From Actinomycetes bacterium (GTDB taxonomy: Bacteria > Actinomycetota > Acidimicrobiia > Acidimicrobiales > RAAP-2), in the NCBI GenBank assembly GCA_021822565.1, contig JAKAQM010000014.1, forward strand, positions 1-36,374: DNA of 36,374 nt. The letters run 5' to 3'. Each line of letters starts with the position of its first letter. The stretch's first letter is position 1. The notes below the pieces were generated by a model. That model saw nothing but the letters and a program-made list of their open reading frames with translations. It was not told the DNA's origin and did no database searches. Positions 33,929-36,374 of the stretch are shown here, piece after piece. Position numbers and translations under genes: made by a program.

Positions 33929-34213
33929 GCAGCGCGCCACCGATCCGAGGAAGGGCTCTCACCAGGGAAAACGTGAACCGGGTGATGCTCAGGCGGCCGG
34001 GCCCGGGAGCCTTTGGGGCCATCTTGTCCACCGCGGGACCGCTGCCCCACGGACAAGACGTTCTCTACTCGACCCCCTGGGCCTCGCTCCGCCTCTCACA
34101 GCATCCCCCCCGTCGCGGGCCTGCGCTCTGGCCAGCCTCGTCGCGGCGTCTGGGACTGCGCAGCACACTAGACAGTTCGCCGCTCGCGCTCAAGGGGTTT
34201 GATCCCCGTTTCT
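33929..34213. other. Non-coding gap with an 8-base inverted repeat
   Basis: The 343-base space between the DUF4193 start and the ThyX-like stop holds the promoter at 33901 and little else. TCTTGTCC (34022-34029) and GGACAAGA (34051-34058) form an inverted repeat around 21 bases. GGGG-TTTGAT-CCCC (34194-34207) is a short hairpin just behind the ThyX-like stop and may end that message. No tRNA-like or tmRNA-like pattern was found. Confidence 0.5.
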
Positions 34214-35872
34214 TCACGGAGCTCCGAGACGCTCGGATCGGTCGGCACGGGCACGCCGGGCCTCGGCCTGCCGCTCGGCCTCGAGGCGCCCGAGCGCCAC
34301 TGGTGAGCGATCGAGATGCACCATCGCCTCGGCGATCATCCGGTGTCCCGCTTCCTCGGCGATGAGCCGGTGCATCTCCTGCGCCACGCGCCTGTAGGAG
34401 GGGTGCCCCTGGGTTCCGGAGCGCAGCTCGATGACGTGCATCGCCTCGCGCGCGTTCATCTGCATCACATATCGCACCCGGAACGCAAGGGCCACCGCGT
34501 ACTGCGCTTGTGCGGGGAACGCCGGCGCGAGCGCGTCGTGCAGGGCCTGCGACCGCTCCATGGTCTCGGTGAACGCCTGGGACTCGCCCGCCTCGACGAT
34601 GAGCTCGGGGACCTCGTAGCCCAGGTCGGTCGAAAGCGGCTGCCAGTCGACCGTGAGGATCCGATGACGCTGCAGGTCCCGGAACGCTCCGTAGTCGGTG
34701 ACCATCTCGAACCGGTACCCCGTTCGCTCCAACGCTCGGCCGGGGCGGTGCCGGCGGTTCTTGCGCTCGCCGACGTACGCTTCGAACAGCGCACGCCGGT
34801 CCTCCACCGACAGTGCACGCACGCGTGCGAGCGCCTCTCCTTCGGGTACAGGGCCGTAGGGGAAGCAGATGGCCGCGAGCACTTTGTCCTCGGCGTCGGG
34901 GTCGTAGTCGAGCAGCCGCACTTGCGGCGCGCCGCCATCGGCTGCGCTGTGGCCACCGGCTGCGCTGTGGCCACCGGGCCAAAGGCGTTCGACGATGCGG
35001 GCCGTGTCCTCACGGGTGGCCGCCAGGTACGTCGCCCACTCCCCCCCGCGGTCGGGGAGGTCCACGCGCTGGAGGAATGAGGGGATGACCTTGCGCAGCT
35101 CGGCCAGCATCATCGCCCCGTAGCTGCGCACCTCGGGGAGCGGGTGTGCCGCCATACGCAGGAGGAGCCCCTCGTACGCCTGCCCGTCGCCGTAGATGCC
35201 GACGTTCGAAAGCGAGGCGGCGGGGAGGAGCCCGCGCGCCGCGTCGAGTGCTCTCGCCTCGAGCGCGTGGCGGTGGACGAAATCCGAGTCGCCCGGCTGG
35301 CGCGGGTAGCGCGTGCCCAACCAGGCGACGAGGCGCTGCAGGAGGGCGCCGTAGCAGTCGAACATGCGGTCCATGTCCCCCACGTAGCGGGCACCGAGGG
35401 CGGACTCGAGGATCTCAGGCGGGCGGTGATAGCGGTAGTGCCCGCTCGGGAGACGCTGGTCGTAGGCGATGTAGCGCGTCGACTGCTCGAGGTACGACAT
35501 GAGCCGCCCACGCTCGAGCACCTTGGTGAGGACGTTCGACGCCTGCTCGCAGGCGAGGTGGACCCCCCCGAGCTGCGCGACCGAGTCGTCGCCGTACTCG
35601 AAGAAGACCCGCTGGTAGAGCTTCTCCGCGCGCCGCAGCCCCACCGTGGCGTCGATGGTCGCGTCACCCGAGACGTCGAGCTCGCCCACGAACTCGTCGA
35701 GGAACAGGCGACGCAGGCTCTTGGCGGAGCGTGAGTACCTGGCGAAAAGGGCGCCCTTCACGACCTCGGGAAGGTTCACCAGGGCAAAGACCGGAAGGTC
35801 GAGGTTCGTCACGTAGCGGCGGAGCACCGCCTGCTCGTCCTGGGTGAATTCCTCGGGGACGTAGGGCGCCAT
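34214..35872 (-). CDS. Double-length ThyX-like protein (FAD-dependent thymidylate synthase family)
   Basis: A 552-residue protein, about twice the length of ThyX, with two ThyX-like halves. The first half has FFEYGDDSVAQLGGVHLACE and, at residues 111-124, RGRLMSYLEQSTRY, close to the ThyX motif R-H-R-x-x-S-x-N-E-x-S-x-R-Y but with Gly for His and Leu for Asn. The second half has RHR at 402-404 but not the rest of the motif. ThyX makes dTMP from dUMP with FAD and methylenetetrahydrofolate; whether this form does is uncertain, and it may be a pseudodimer or have another role. Between the halves lies a G-G-H-S-A-A repeat. The start ATG 35872 is chosen because the upstream frame (to 36145) is unlike a protein. 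Confidence 0.82.
   Translation of the reverse strand: MAPYVPEEFTQDEQAVLRRYVTNLDLPVFALVNLPEVVKGALFARYSRSAKSLRRLFLDEFVGELDVSGDATIDATVGLRRAEKLYQRVFFEYGDDSVAQLGGVHLACEQASNVLTKVLERGRLMSYLEQSTRYIAYDQRLPSGHYRYHRPPEILESALGARYVGDMDRMFDCYGALLQRLVAWLGTRYPRQPGDSDFVHRHALEARALDAARGLLPAASLSNVGIYGDGQAYEGLLLRMAAHPLPEVRSYGAMMLAELRKVIPSFLQRVDLPDRGGEWATYLAATREDTARIVERLWPGGHSAAGGHSAADGGAPQVRLLDYDPDAEDKVLAAICFPYGPVPEGEALARVRALSVEDRRALFEAYVGERKNRRHRPGRALERTGYRFEMVTDYGAFRDLQRHRILTVDWQPLSTDLGYEVPELIVEAGESQAFTETMERSQALHDALAPAFPAQAQYAVALAFRVRYVMQMNAREAMHVIELRSGTQGHPSYRRVAQEMHRLIAEEAGHRMIAEAMVHLDRSPVALGRLEAERQAEARRARADRSERLGAP
34941..34976 (-). repeat. 18-base tandem repeat inside the ThyX-like gene
   Basis: Two identical copies of GCTGCGCTGTGGCCACCG in a row, coding for G-G-H-S-A-A on the minus strand. 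It lies in the link between the two halves. Confidence 0.9.
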
Positions 35873-35916
35873 GGCCCGGCCAAGGTTATGCGTCCGCTCC
35901 GCCACGGTGGCGGACC

Positions 35917-36374
35917 TCACTCGCCGAGGTCGGGGGAGCCGCCGGCGGCCACGACGTCGCGCCGCAGAAGCCGGACTGCGGCGTCCGCCGCGGCTGCGAC
36001 ACCAGGGTCGGCTGCCACGGAGGCGACCTGCCCGACCAGGTCCACCAGCTGCTTCACCGTCCGCACGAAGTCCCCTGGAGCGATCTCCCCGACGTCGTGC
36101 GACGCGACCTCGAGCACCGTGCCGAACGAGGCGCCGCGTGCCCACGACGCCACCGATCCCGCCAGGCCGGGCTCGGGTTGGCGCGTTCTCGGAACGAGGT
36201 GGATCTCCTCGATTCCGCGAACGAGCTCGCCGAGGTTGCCGAGCGTGACGAGGCGCTCGTCGAGCTCCTGGCGCCTGTGCTCACCGAGCCGGTCGCCCCC
36301 GCCCTTTTTCCCCCGGCGCTGCCCGCGGGCAAGTTCCCTGGCGGCCCTTCGCCGCCCGTGCGCGGGACCGCCCG
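35917..36374 (-). CDS. C-terminus of an Mtr4/Ski2-like DExH helicase (DSHCT domain), partial
   Basis: The frame is open from the right edge of the window to the stop at 35917, about 152 residues. It starts with a basic stretch, then ELDERLVTLGNLGELVRGIE, VPRTRQPEPGLAGSVASWAR, and GEIAPGDFVRTVKQLVDLVG followed by QVASVAAD. This resembles the DSHCT region of SKI2/Mtr4-type RNA helicases, which bacteria keep as the actinobacterial HelY group. The helicase core lies outside the window. An internal GTG at 36153 is not the start. The gene is transcribed towards the ThyX-like gene, 44 bases away. Confidence 0.75.
   Translation of the reverse strand, partial: GGPAHGRRRAARELARGQRRGKKGGGDRLGEHRRQELDERLVTLGNLGELVRGIEEIHLVPRTRQPEPGLAGSVASWARGASFGTVLEVASHDVGEIAPGDFVRTVKQLVDLVGQVASVAADPGVAAAADAAVRLLRRDVVAAGGSPDLGE

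Noticed and set aside
34190-34210. tRNA T-arm resemblance (GGGGTTTGATCCCC)
   Set aside because: No acceptor, D or anticodon stems can be built around it on either strand.

Overview
This window is high-GC DNA, densely packed with genes that often overlap by 1-8 bases and frequently start at GTG. Gene content points to an actinobacterium, most likely class Acidimicrobiia. The evidence is a MerR regulator of the FtsR type followed by a DUF151 (BFN) gene, an acidic DUF4193 protein, a split GcvPA/GcvPB glycine decarboxylase, a double-length ThyX-like protein and an arginine-rich conserved protein that I recall from acidimicrobial genomes. The lineage is inferred from gene families; no rRNA lies in the window.

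Layout. (1) 1-8018: ftsR C-terminus, BFN nuclease-like gene, then an insert of metabolic and transport genes (MDR reductase, GT-C glycosyltransferase-like membrane protein, anchored hypothetical, divergent thiD and thiG, FTR1-type iron permease), then a second MerR gene and a small PD-(D/E)XK-like protein. (2) 8127-12234: gcvT-gcvPA-gcvPB, all overlapping. (3) 12337-12974: an orphan small ORF and tatA. (4) 13156-21399: a seven-gene operon resembling hydrogenase-4/complex I (hyfC, E, F, G, an I-like fusion, B) that ends in a universal stress protein. Its large and small hydrogenase-like subunits have lost every cysteine that would hold the NiFe site and the proximal Fe-S cluster. (5) 21450-29553: a dynamin-like GTPase on the minus strand, then a coupled plus-strand run of two MutS-like ATPases, uppS and a GGDEF-EAL protein. 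(6) 29554-30083: a gap with hairpins, tandem repeats and a close match to the actinobacterial dif site. (7) 30084-36374: ppa and the arginine-rich protein on plus, then GNAT, a repeat-bearing protein, DUF4193, ThyX-like and a helicase C-terminus on minus.

Three themes run through the window. First, the likely replication terminus: the dif-like site sits near the point where gene orientation changes from mostly plus to wholly minus. Second, short tandem repeats are unusually frequent, with more than a dozen arrays. Those inside genes all have units divisible by three (15, 18, 21, 24, 27 or 30 bases), while gaps also hold units of 20 and 23 bases. Two arrays supply the stop codon of the gene they touch. 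Third, several genes appear leaderless, with a TANNNT box only 6-8 bases before the start codon.

The strongest candidate for something unusual is the redox-stripped complex-I-like operon. It keeps the membrane lysines and glutamates of proton channels but has no visible metal ligands for the catalytic end except one [4Fe-4S] set in a ferredoxin-like domain.
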